Origin: Rhynchopus euleeides
Lineage: Eukaryota; Euglenozoa; Diplonemea; Diplonemida; Diplonemidae
Length of the DNA: 64,000 nucleotides
Reading direction: 5' to 3'
Assembly (NCBI GenBank): GCA_963210315.1
Contig: OY723287.1
Location: 310,001 to 374,000 of the forward strand
Positions within the stretch are counted from its first letter, which is position 1. Every line of letters starts with the position of its first letter. The notes under the pieces were generated by a model, which was given only the letters and a program-made list of their open reading frames with translations, searched no databases and was not told where the DNA came from. A program made the translations under genes and the position numbers. This document shows, piece after piece, positions 43,103-53,566 of this stretch.

Positions 43103-44040
43103 GTCTTCTTTCTTCTGATTTGTGTGTGATAACCTGCGTGAGGCACGATATATGATGACCTTGTCAACAACACCGGAGGCTGTGCACGCTGTGAATAATG
43201 TGCAAAACTGCTTCAAGATTCGAAGTGGCACCTGCCATTCCAACATTCACATGACAGCGAGGGCGTACATCGCACACAGATCCAGGAAATGGCGCGTGGA
43301 TTATGAATGCCTCCATTTGGAAACACTTGGAATATGAACCACCTTTTGGGGGCCTTCGCTTGAAACCGCCTTAGCAGAAATGCGTTTGGAAGATGAACAC
43401 ATTTCTACAAACTGAGCACCCTGGGGTGAGGTGGGGCGGGGGGTGGTGCGGCCGCCACTACGGCACATCACAGGTCCAGGTAAATGAATAACCACTACAT
43501 TATAGCACGAGCGAATTGAAACCAGCACTGTGGCAACAGTGTGGGTTGAGTTCAGGCCCTCGCACACGCCAAGAAGACAAGACGCCCGAAGAAGAAACAC
43601 ATGGATTTGGTCCAGAAAAGCTGCACCTTCTGCGCCCTCCCCCCCCTCGGCCAATATCGAGGGGGGTCAGAAGCCTCAGGATGCCTTCTCACCCAACCCA
43701 CCCACCCTCCCTCCCTCCCTCGAATACCGACACCCCCACACCCCCTTCCCACCATCGCCCAACGAAACACCTATAAAGTATAGCGCCGTCTCCTGGAAAG
43801 GGCAGGACGGCTGGCCTGTGTGCGCTGCGTTGCAACAATGCGCGGCCACAGCAGATATTTTTTTTGCCCACCCCCATCCCCAGCCCCAGCCCACCCCCAA
43901 ACCCCCCTTTCGGACAAGGAACCGTACTTTTTTCCCGGCAGTTTTTGGGGGTGCCCTTTCGCTTCAGAGGCGCAGAAAAGAGTGGGGCTCCTGCTGCCCT
44001 CTCACAGCGATGGAGGCCTGGGGGACAACAGGCAGGTGGC
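43103..44040. other. Intergenic between two minus-strand genes, no gene seen
   Basis: Frames are short or proline-rich artefacts of C runs. A family 2 end fragment lies near 43346. Confidence 0.45.
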
Positions 44041-45267
44041 TCAGGAAATCGCCGGGAGGCGGACGCCGTGGCTGGAGTTGTATGTGTCCTGCTGCAGGCG
44101 GATAATCCGGACCTGCTCGCGCACCGCCGTCTCCTCCTCAACCATCATGGCGCGCTTCTTCCGCCACGCAAGGAACTGCACGTCCTCCTGCTCCTTCAGC
44201 TGCTGGTCCCGCAGCAGCTGCTCGCGCTGAAAGCTCTCCATCAGGGCACGCTGCTTCCGCTCCTGCTGCTGCCTCATGTGCCTGTCACGCTCCTTGATTG
44301 CGGCACGCTCCTTCTCAAGCCGCTCGACGTATTTCCGTTCGAAGTGCTCCTGCGGGGTGGGGCATCGTATCAAAAAGACTTGGAGTTGCTTTCTTTGTTT
44401 GTACGAACGGTGCCTGCTAGTGCATGTGTGCAGATACCGAACGCTGCCACAAGTCTTTTTAGTGCGAAAAGCTAGCTGTTCTTCCAAAAAAAGACAGCAA
44501 TGTTCCTTTCTGCGCCAATTTTTTGCTTTGAAAAAATCCGGATGCCCCTGTTCATTTTCAGGCATCGCCATGCCACACAACCACCACACACACCCCCTCA
44601 GCCATACCTTGTCCAGCCTCAGCCTCTCCTCACGCTCCTCCCTCTGCTGGTGTTCTATCTCTGCGGTGTCCGCCACGATCGCCTCATCCAGCGTGCCTAG
44701 GATGCTGCTGAGCGCACGAGCGCAGCGCTCCTCACGCCCCGCAGCCTGCTCCTGCCGCCGCGCCTCCGCCTCCTCACGCCGCTTGTGGCGCTGCGCCTCG
44801 AGCCGTGCATCCCGCTCCCTGTCGTAGAAGGCGGAGTGGTCGCTCCGACGCTTCGCCTCCCGGATTGTCTCCTGCCGCACCTCGTCGATGAGGCGCACCT
44901 CCTCCTCCTGCTGGCGCTCCGTCTCGAGCTGCCGCTCCAGCGCCTTGCGCTGCAGCGCCTCCCGTTCCTTCTGCTCGCGCGCCTCCTTCTCGCGGTGCTC
45001 CTGCACCTTGCGCTCCTTGCGTGACGCCTCGTGCCGCTCGCACTGCTCCAGATGCCTCCTCTCCCTGTCCCCGCGCCGCTCGTTGATCTTCTGCACATTC
45101 GCCTCGCGGCGGGTGTTCAGCTCGTCGAGCGCGCGCTGCCGCTCCTTGATGAAGTCTTTGATCTTCTTCCGGTTCATCTCCTCCTGCAGCCCGCTGTTGT
45201 TGCCGCTGCCGGAGATCGTGTTCTGGGTGCCCCCAGCAGGCCCGGCATCGCCCTCCGCCACCGTCAT
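44041..45267 (-). CDS. Charged coiled-coil protein, about 322 aa after splicing
   Basis: ATG at 45267 (CGACCATGACGG), stop at 44041. Exon 1 is 45267-44608, intron 44607-44350 (258 bp, GTATGG...CCGCAG, phase 0), exon 2 44349-44041. The intron length is a multiple of three and free of stops, so the unspliced frame is also open. Its translation (Trp/Cys-rich) is unlike the exons, which is why I remove it. The spliced protein has a short Gly-rich N-terminus then almost continuous Glu/Arg/Lys/Gln heptads (residues ~30-300), ending VRLPAIS. The pattern resembles the TPH/trichohyalin-like class that includes ciliary microtubule-associated proteins (CFAP45/CFAP53/MNS1 type). A ciliary or cytoskeletal role is a guess from composition. 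Confidence 0.75.
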   Translation of the reverse strand: MTVAEGDAGPAGGTQNTISGSGNNSGLQEEMNRKKIKDFIKERQRALDELNTRREANVQKINERRGDRERRHLEQCERHEASRKERKVQEHREKEAREQKEREALQRKALERQLETERQQEEEVRLIDEVRQETIREAKRRSDHSAFYDRERDARLEAQRHKRREEAEARRQEQAAGREERCARALSSILGTLDEAIVADTAEIEHQQREEREERLRLDKVWLRGCVWWLCGMAMPENEQGHPDFFKAKNWRRKEHCCLFLEEQLAFRTKKTCGSVRYLHTCTSRHRSYKQRKQLQVFLIRCPTPQEHFERKYVERLEKERAAIKERDRHMRQQQERKQRALMESFQREQLLRDQQLKEQEDVQFLAWRKKRAMMVEEETAVREQVRIIRLQQDTYNSSHGVRLPAIS

Positions 45268-47181
45268 GGTCGTGTCGAGGGGATGGGGAGAGGCTGGAGA
45301 AGCTGGCAGAGAGGGGCAAAAGGGGGGGACCTGCCTTGGTTGTGGTTGGTGCGGGAGGTGGTGTGCGATACGGTTCGGTATTTGGTGTGCCTCAAATCGG
45401 AGGAAGTGTATTACTGCTCGGATACAATTAGTTGCAAATGGCCCGAGTCTATCTGATAAGAAACAATCGGTGACAGCCTATAATAATGGGTCGACGCGAG
45501 GATAGTGCGACTAAACTTGGAGTGATGTTGGAAGATGAGGTTATGTATGAGGAGGAATCAGTTCCTATTTCCACCTCAATAAAAGCCAGAATTTCCATAT
45601 TTCCGGACTATTTCGACGATTGTCCCGGGAAAATCTGACAGTTCGCCCCCTCGCAGTGGATCTCGTTGTCAGACAACACAGCCCGGCACCACGTGACTGC
45701 AAAAATTTTGTCGGGAGATGTGTCAGAGTATTCCACGCGACGCCCCGGCGCACAGCAGGCAGGAGGACGAGCTCTCATAACCCTCAGGACGAAGCAGCCT
45801 GATCAGAGGATGCAGGAGCGCGCAGTGGTGTGTATTCCGCTGCGTTGCGATCAGGCAGCACAGGAGGAGGAGGGGGTGATCCCCCACGCCGCAGCAGCGG
45901 TGGTGCTGGTGGAGGGCTCGAGGGAGCGGTGGACAGAGATCGCTGGTGTGTTCGACACCTGCGGTGAAGTTTGAAGGGCGGTTCATCGTCACGCGGAAGA
46001 GGCGCCAGAAGCAGAAGCGCCAGTTCCTGGCACGGTGTATGACCCAATTCGGAGCGGTGGGGCTGCACAGGCAATTCTACGAAATCCGATAGACGGCGAG
46101 ACATCAGTCGACTGCAGAAAGGCTGTCGACCACGCAGCTCGCCTTCCTTCTCAGCTTTTCGTTTACAACGACATGTGAATCCGTTCACAAGTGCCACGTG
46201 TGGGCCTTCGCCCCAGGTGGGCGCCCGCGGATATCCTCCTCGTCAGCTTCTCTCGCCCCACACCGTACCACGACCCATCGTAATGGCCGCTGGAAAAGAT
46301 TTGCAACACGCCATCTGGTGCTGGTCTGCATTGGGCGAACGTCCTGTGGCGAAACAACGAGGCGGTCGTATCGACCCGACATCTCTTTCGGACCGGCCGC
46401 AGTTGGTCAACACTCTGAAAAAACTGTTTTCGAAAGTGACGGTGGTGATGGCAGAAGATCAGAAGAGCAGAACTTTGTCTGCCAATCCCACGACTGTTTG
46501 GTGCGAGAATGCACACCACAGATGGGGGCAGAGGGGGCTCTCCGCAGTGAAGAAGACAAAGCCGCGGGGGCGAGGGCAGGGTTGGGGGTGGGGTGGGGAA
46601 GCTTGCCTCCAACATTTGACAACACCCCCTCCCGATGCCATCCGACAAACCGCTTTCTAAGTCAGCCTCCCTCCCCCTCCCCCCCGTCTCGACTGCAAGC
46701 CTGGGAAGACACTGCAGCACACCGGGGGGGGGGGATGGGGTACGGGCAAAGTTAAGCTTAAATACAGAACCAAGAGACGCACAGCAGAGGTGCGCACACA
46801 GGAAAGAGAAGGGCGCGGAAGAGAGTGGCTGGTGGGAAGATACCATCCCGGGGGGGTAGGGTTGAAAGCGCTGGGAGCCCCCTCCCCCCCCCCATGCCTC
46901 GTGCGTAGCGCTGCACCGACAAGAGAGACGCCAGCAGGCCACCCTCCCTCCCTCCGTATTGCGGTGTCGGCGGTGAGGCAGTTGTGAACATTTCCCAACG
47001 GCGACGTGATTCTGACGGGGCCACCGAGGAGCGGGCATCGGCACACTCACCCACACCCTCTGCCAGAAGGTGTTTCTCGCAGACTGCGCACCACGCCCCC
47101 CGCCCTGATCTGCCGGGGCACCGCTTAGGGGGGGGGTTCCTGCTGTGAGGGCTCCGACCCGCTGGGTGGCGAGCCCAGAAA
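45268..47181. other. Intergenic, ambiguous frames only
   Basis: 45780-46100 has overlapping protein-like frames on both strands (a 55-codon plus frame from an ATG at about 45810 and a minus frame of about 106 codons), neither decisive. 46560-46950 is G/C-run DNA. I call no gene. Confidence 0.4.
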
Positions 47182-49687
47182 TCAACCACAGCGCCACCGC
47201 ACAGCACGGCTGTTCCCCCGCGCTGTCAATACGGCAACCCCTCTCCTTCGTTGAGGTATACCTCTGTGGTCTGATAACCCACTGCCGCCGAACTCACCGG
47301 TAGCAGTGGGGGCGCGCCTCCACAAGATTCCGGGTGCTGTGATGCGGGTCCTGTCGTTGGTGTGGCGTGTGCCGTGCTGATGGCACACATTCAATTGCTT
47401 GGGGCGGGTGGGGTGGGGGTGGTGTGGGATGCGTGTGTCTGTGTCATGGTCTGATCTCCGCCCAACCCACCCCACCCCCCATACCGAATAGCGCCTCCCG
47501 CACTGCGTGTTGGCCAGCACAAAGAAGTGCCGCTCCTCAGGCGTCAGGAACCCTCTAATCCCCGACGGCAGATGCACATGCGGCTCCGTCGCATTCCGCA
47601 GCACATCGGAGTGGCACATCACAGCCCCCTCCGGCGCCACCACCCCCGACGACGTCACATGAAACACCCCTCCGGGCAGCCTCGCCCCGGGCAGCAGCAG
47701 CGCATCCAACCCGCCACCGCCACCACCACCACCGAGACACTGCGGCAAACCCTCCTTCCCCTCAGCATCCCCTTTTGGTGTGTCCCACAGCTTGCGGACT
47801 GCGATGAAGCCGGGCCCGGCGTGGAGGAGGCAGGCTGTGGGTCGGGAAGCAAATGCGTTTTGAACTGTTTCCCGGAACGCAGAGAAGAACATGGTTTGCG
47901 TCGACGCGAAGAAGGTGAGTGAGTTCCGGGGCCTCCCCGATAGGACCCGGAGGAGGTGCGGCAGGTGCATCGCACCGCCGGCAAGCTGGGCGCCGAGGGA
48001 GGGTTCCGCAGCGCGGAGGCTGAGAAGGGAGATGAAGCGCACCATGTTGTCCGGCACGGATTCTGAGTAAAAAATCACATCGGACCGCGGATGGAGCGTG
48101 TCACCCCTCGGCGTCGTGAGGGCTGTGATACCCGCCATATTGCTCTCCGGAACCCACCACGTCCTGTTGGGGTGCCGCCTGTCGACAAAGGCGCTGCCCA
48201 GGCAGCCCCTCCCCAGGATCTGCCGATACTTCGTCACCATCGGGAGATCCCACGCCTCCTCGTCGGACATCGGGTGGTCGGAGTGGCACATCAGCAGGTC
48301 AGCTGGCATCGCGCTGACCTTCTTCTTCCGCGCCTTCCCCTTCCGGGCGGCCCGCAGGCCGAGGCTGAGCCCCCAGAACTCCGGGGGGAGGATTGCCCAG
48401 CGGACCCTCCCCTTCCGCTTGGAGGTGAGCCGGGTGATGACCTCATTCTGGTCGAACCTGCCGTGCTTCCACGCCGCGTGGCTGCTGTCGCATGTTATCC
48501 TGCTGAGGATTTTGGTGAAGAAGTGCAGAGTGGTGGGGCTGCACCGCACCCCGATGACTGATATCACAATGGATCTGGCCCGATGCAGGGGCCAGTGCTT
48601 TCCCCCATCGTGCTGGCCGTAGTCAACACCCTGGAATGCCATGTCATTCTCCTCCAGGATTTCCGCAAGACGCCCCGCCCACGGCCTGTAGAACACCATA
48701 TCCGTATCGAGGATTACAATCTTCTTCCCCATATTCTCGCGGATCGCCTTCACGACGAGATTCATCTTCACAACATACGCCCAAAACGGGACAGATGTAT
48801 GACCAGGCGCGACGTAGAGGCTGTGCTGCGGCAGATCCGGCTCCGTCACACCGATGGTTGTCCTCAGCAGCCACGCAGAGTGGTTCGCACTCCCATCATA
48901 GAAGTAATACACGCCAGCGAGGGGCTGGTGGGGCTGCGCCTCAACCGCAGCTGGTGGGGTGGCGAACCCCCCGCCTGCAGCAGCACCGGCGCTGCCCCCC
49001 TCAGAGGCAGGGGGGAGAAGAGGGGGAGGGGGAGGGGAAGCGGAGTGCTGGGGGCCACGCCTGCCCCCCCCCACCGCCGCCTCCATCCGCGGCCTGGCGG
49101 GGCGAATCACCCCCCCCGGCGCTGCCGGCGCTCCCCAGAAGCGCGTCGGCTTCTGCGGTGTCCTCATCATCCTCATCCTCACCCTTCTTGCCGACACCGC
49201 CTGCCACCACCTCCAACACACCCAGATGTGCCTGCGTGGCTGCTGTCGGGGTGGGCGTGGGGGTGGCAGATGACACTCTCAAGCTCCTCCTGCTTGCCTG
49301 CGGCGGTGGCCCCCTCCATGCGTCGGAGAAAGGCTCGCCTGCAGCGCCATCCGGAAGCGACATCAGGGGCGCGTCGGGTGCGGGCGTGCCTTGGCTAAGA
49401 AAGCTCGTGATCCCTGCTGCAGGCCACAGCGGGTCGGGCAGGATGTGGTTAGGATTGTGGAGAGCATCCGGGCTGTCCGGAGGCGCAGCGGCGGGGGTGG
49501 GGAGGGGTGGCGGCGGCGGGGCAGGGCGGTGCGAAGCTGCGGCTCCACGGTGGGAGAGGGCGGTGCAGCGGGGGCAGGCGGCGGTGTGGCTGGCCCCGCG
49601 TGGGCCAAGGAGGGAGGACTTCTGGGTCTTCGCAACGAAGAAGCACAGCAGCACCCCGAGCAGGGCGCAGGTTCCGTATTTCGACAT
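47182..49687 (-). CDS. Type II membrane glycosyltransferase (nucleotide-diphospho-sugar transferase fold)
   Basis: ATG at 49687 opens a frame with a signal anchor (residues 5-20, CALLGVLLCFFVA) and a long Pro/Ala/Gly stem, as in Golgi enzymes. The catalytic part lies in another frame from about 49069: YYFYDGSANHSAWLL, then KKIVILDTDMVFYRPW with a DTD (DxD) metal/sugar-nucleotide motif, FDQNEVITRL, and LLMCHSDH. That order fits the GT77-like/Nucleotid_trans group; the sugar and acceptor are unknown. The frame change (one base or an intron) falls around a run of G at about 49069. The 3' end is unresolved: the ORF passes a GTATGG donor at 47484 (exon end 47485), and a plausible 53-bp exon 47350-47298 (GACAG| acceptor, |GTGAGT donor) follows. 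The 47182 end is simply the read-through stop. A bioRxiv-style family name cannot be given from sequence alone. Confidence 0.7.
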
Positions 49688-50427
49688 GGGGGGAGTGGGG
49701 GGGTGTAGGGGGGGTGGGAGGTGGGGTATGCCCGATAACAGCACCGCCCTGCCCCCCCCCTCCGACGCCTTGCTGGCGTGGTGGTGGTTTTGCACCGGCA
49801 AAAAAGAGAGGGGGGGTTTCCTGCGGTGTTGGTCGAGCTCAGCTCTCAAAAAAAATGCTGGGTTGGAGGAGGAGGAGGGGAGGGGGGTGGTGGGGGTGGG
49901 GGCACAGCCTTCGCAGATCCACATTCTAAGCCAAGCTGTGTTAGCTGGATGCAATACCGCACACACACAGGGGAAACCACACACACGCCTCTCCCCCTCC
50001 CCCACACCCAGCACTGAGACCACTCGCCGATGCAAAAACGTTAAAGCCAAGACAACGGCTACTACGTACCCCGGAGGGGGTCGGGTGGGGCGGGGTGGCC
50101 AGATGCCGCCCCCCTTCCCTCCTCAGCCTGTCCGCCACACTCGCCGGTGTGCTGGTGGAGGCAACCCTGAGTTGGAGGTGAGAGCCTCACCGTGACTGCC
50201 GTGGAGATCACAGGTAGCCCACTTCCGCGACGTTGTAGGGCTGTGGGTGGGTGGGTGGGTGTGGTGGCGGTGGAGATGATATCAAGCGAGCAAGGCGTGT
50301 GTTCTGTGTGATCTGAACTGCTCTGAAAAGAGTGACGTGCGTGTGGCACGCACTGTGCTGGTGTGACACCACCACAGACGGCGTCTAATGCGGAGAGGCG
50401 AGGACGAACACACGGAGGCGTGCATAC
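49688..50427. other. Spacer between glycosyltransferase and GET3, including GET3 3' end
   Basis: Contains the final, unresolved part of GET3. A possible last exon is 50166-50062 (CTCAG| acceptor, TAG stop). The rest is G-run and GGGT-repeat DNA. Confidence 0.4.
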
Positions 50428-51817
50428 CGTCAGCAGATACTTCCCGTAGGTGCGCAGCATCTCCACACCACGCACCTCGTTGGTGATGAGAGGCATGCGC
50501 ACCACGTGGAAGTCCTCGTACAGCTCCTCCACCTGCTCCAGGTACTTCTTCTGGATGCGTTTCCTCGACTCCAGCAGCGGGTGCGGTGCCTCGTCCTGCG
50601 GTGTGGTCGTCGGGTGAGGGGAGGAGTGGGATGGGAGGGGGGAGGGGGGCAGACAGTAGCCGGGGTTTGGCGCACAAACAACGGCTTATCCATGTAGATA
50701 GCAACCTATCTGTGGCCCCCGCTGGGTCGTGGAGTGGCAGCAAAGCGAGGCAGCAAACCCACCCCCCAATTGCTGCCGGAAGTTGTATTGTTGGAACGCA
50801 GACCCCACTCTGTGTGTGTCCACCACCCCCCGGTCTGGTGAAGTGGTGAGTAGGGTTGCAAGATCCAGCTAAAGCCTAGCCAACGAGACCAAACGATACC
50901 GCGATGCCCGTTCAGTCACACAGAACCTTGTTGCTCTTCCAAAGGACGGCACTGCCACTACATACCGGAGGGGTCAGAATGACTTGGTTGACGATGATGC
51001 TCTGCACATCGATGTTGTATTTGCACAGCTCCTGAACAAGACGCTCCGTCTCATACACTGGGAGGAACTCAGGAATGCACACAGGGACAAACGTCGTCAG
51101 GTTGTTGTCCTGGAACTGCGCCTGCACCTGCTTCACGGTGTCCACAAAGCTCTTCGTCGCCTGCGACAGCTCGGCTGAGCTCATCCCAGTCGACGACGAC
51201 ACGACAGCACCTGCCTGGGACAGAAGCCCGCCAATCCCGGCAACAGACTGCAGGCGCTCGATCGTGCCGTTCAGCGTCTGCGGCAGCGACAGGAGACGCA
51301 GCGTGTGCCCTGTCGGCGCGGTGTCGAACACCGTGACGTCGTACCGCAGCTTCTTCACCTCCTCCATGATGTGGATCAGCACGCTCACCTCGTCGATCCC
51401 CGGCAGCGCCAGGAACGCCTCCTTCAGGGCGCCAATGGCGCCCGCCATGCCCTCGTCGACACCACCGCCACCCCCGAGCCTGTCGATCAGCGACTGCGTC
51501 ATCTCCTTGATGCCCTGGGGGTCGATCTCCATCGCCTCCAGCCCCTCCACGCCTGTCACCTGCGTGGGCTCCCGCCCAAACTTCTGAGTGAAGGCGTCGG
51601 AGAGGTTGTGCGCCGGGTCAGTTGAGATCAGCAGCACGCGGCGTGGCCGCATCTCGCCCGTCTCAGCATCCTTGATAGGGGTCGAGGCGAGCTGCACAGC
51701 GAGGGAGCAGCTGGATGTGGTCTTGCCGACGCCACCCTTGCCCCCGACGAAGATCCACTGCAATGAGGGCGAGTCCACAAGGGTCTGCAGCGTCGGCGCC
51801 GGCAGGTCATCCGCCAT
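50428..51817 (-). CDS. GET3: GET3 / ASNA1-type ATPase (tail-anchored protein targeting)
   Basis: ATG at 51817 (ATCACCATGGCG). Exon 1 51817-50966, intron 50965-50596 (370 bp, GTATGT...CCGCAG, phase 0), exon 2 50595-50428, then a GTATGC donor. The 340 residues so far carry the deviant P-loop ([14 protein letters not shown], ~22-35), switch I ([12 protein letters not shown], ~70), switch II ([15 protein letters not shown], ~160), and the conserved [12 protein letters not shown] and [11 protein letters not shown]...EVRG segments. GET3 captures tail-anchored membrane proteins in the cytosol and delivers them to the ER. The usual length is about 340-355 aa, so only a short C-terminus is missing (perhaps 50166-50062). 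Odd point: across the splice the sequence reads [27 protein letters not shown]. The CxxC pair that binds the dimer zinc in yeast and human GET3 is absent. Confidence 0.95.
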
Positions 51818-51950
51818 GGTGATATGTGAAGGGCGCTCTCCCTGCCTGGGGTGGGGGGGTGTGGGTGACAGGAGATGAGACATAGACTTCAACACTCGCC
51901 ATCATTTCGCTTTGCCTCCGCATGGCAACTCCCTTCCCCCCTGATATAGG

Positions 51951-52056
51951 GGGGTCTTCGCTGGTCGTTATCCTTCGTCAATCTTCGTCAGTCTTCAGCC
52001 AATTCAACAGGAAATGCACCAAAATGCACTGACGATCACCCCGTAGCGAAGACCCC
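51951..52056. mobile_element. Mini inverted-repeat element, family 1, copy 4
   Basis: GGGGTCTTCGCT to AGCGAAGACCCC. Flanks TATAG and CTATA are inverted rather than direct, so no TSD is visible. It lies just upstream of GET3. Confidence 0.8.
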
Positions 52057-52990
52057 CTATATATAAAGTTTGACAGAATTTAACACAGAAAAGAAAGACC
52101 AGCACCCGACCCCTATCCTGCTCTCTCCTCCCTTCACAATTCGAAGAGGGGGTGCAGCGGCGGTTGTGGGGACGGGGGGGTGGGGGGGTGGGGAGACAGG
52201 GGTCCGGAGCAGCGATTCACATCAAGGCTGGGGGGTACATTGCAAATAATACTTTGTTTTGAAGCGCGCGGGGGAAGGCAGGGGTATTCCTAACTTTCCA
52301 GGGTCGGGGGAAAACTGGATCGATGGGGGGGGAAAAGGGAGGGGGGGGTAGTGAAATCGAATTTGAAGGGAGCACAAGAATGATCACCATTCACTCGTTA
52401 TGCAGGTTGTGCCTGAAATCCAGTGTTTTTTCCGGCCTGTGTTGTGTTGTTGTACTGTGTGGGCAATTAGGCTGTGATGGTATGCAAAAACGTTCTTTGG
52501 TTCTCATGATCAAACGTCAAGGCACTCATCTGTGGAAATGTGCGTAACTGGTGTCATCATTGTAGCCAGGTTTATGTAGCCCATGTGACCGCAGTGATGT
52601 TTTCAGTCATTTCATTTGCATGTCAGCTTGTTCGTTAAAAGAGGAACGTTCATGGGAACGTTCAGGGGGGGGGGGGGGGCGCAAAAAATTGCTTATGGTA
52701 GCAGTTTCGGCTGCCATAAGCAATTTGAACTGCGTGATCCCCGTGTGAAGGGGGTGGTGGAGGGGCAGGGGTATTCCTAACTTGGGAAATCCATCATCTG
52801 GCCCACCACTTTTCCATAATCAACAATTCAACCCACAACTTTTTCATAGTAAACAATTCGACCCACAACTTTTCCATAATTAACAAAACAATTCAACCCA
52901 CAACTTTGCCGAATTAACAATTCAACCCAACCACTTTTCCACAATTAACAATTCAACCCAACCCAGGTTCTGTAGGCAGGGTTGGGTTTC
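52057..52990. other. Intergenic repeats between GET3 and the STAND gene
   Basis: Two direct CAGGGGTATTCCTAAC words (52279 and 52765) like the left end at 59853. An inverted repeat is at 52686-52726 (AAATTGCTTATGG and complement). About four ~38-bp tandem units ending CAATTCAACCCA lie at 52810-52965. No gene. Confidence 0.5.
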
Positions 52991-53566
52991 CTGGCAGGGC
53001 CTGTCCACTTGTGTGTGTGACGGGGTGACCTGCAGATGGTGAGCTGGCCCACGGCAGACCCTGGACGGGGGATGGCTGCGACTAGAGCATTAGCCAACTC
53101 GCCTTGCTGCAGGACTGCGGACAATTGGCCACCGAGAGCAAGCATGGCTCCGCTCAGCTCTCACTGAAACTGTACCAGATGCAAGTGGTGGGGGGAGGAG
53201 GGGTCCCAGGGGAGGACACACCGGTCGGCAACCCACGAGGACTGGGCCCGTCCCAGTCAACAGAAGAACAAAGCAGGAACTCACCTGAACAGAGCACCGT
53301 CCTTCCTCGACCTCACAACTCCCCCCAGAGGGCTCTGCAGTGTAAACACGCACGTAAATCTTGTGGAAAGTGTCACCTGGAAAGGTGGCACATGATAGGG
53401 TCAAAGCTGCGGACACACTAGAATCGTTTGTTGGCAGACTACAGTGAACACCACACCAGAAGACCTTGGTCTTGCCCAAGGCTTCGTCAGCTTGGTTCCT
53501 GGCTGCTTCCAGCTGAAAAACGACCCGCAACTTGCCTTGCACACATCCCTCTGGCACACTGCGGTG
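52991..53566 (-). other. Coding-like sequence downstream of the STAND gene stop
   Basis: After the TAG at 53567 the same frame stays open to 53090. It includes LRVVFQLEAARNQADEALGK and HKIYVRVYTAEPSGG, and reaches a perfect donor CAG|GTGAGT at about 53287 (RCSVQ|). Further down, about 53150-53040 encodes LGGQLSAVLQQGELANALVA. These look like exons of the same gene or of a separate downstream gene. See findings. Confidence 0.4.

Noticed and set aside
44350..44607. Coding reading of this stretch in the coiled-coil gene
   Set aside because: It has exact GTATGG and CCGCAG borders, length 258 and composition unlike the flanking coiled coil, so it is an intron that happens to be open.
45780..46100. 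Overlapping protein-like frames on both strands
   Set aside because: Neither strand gives a consistent start, splice pair and stop; I could not choose, so no gene is called.
46163..47197. 344-codon minus-strand frame
   Set aside because: Starts at GTG, low-complexity Gly/Ser/Pro composition, overlaps intergenic G/C runs.
52279..52790. hAT element starting CAGGGGTATTCCTAAC
   Set aside because: The two matching ends (52279 and 52765) are in the same orientation and no TSD is present; probably truncated pieces.
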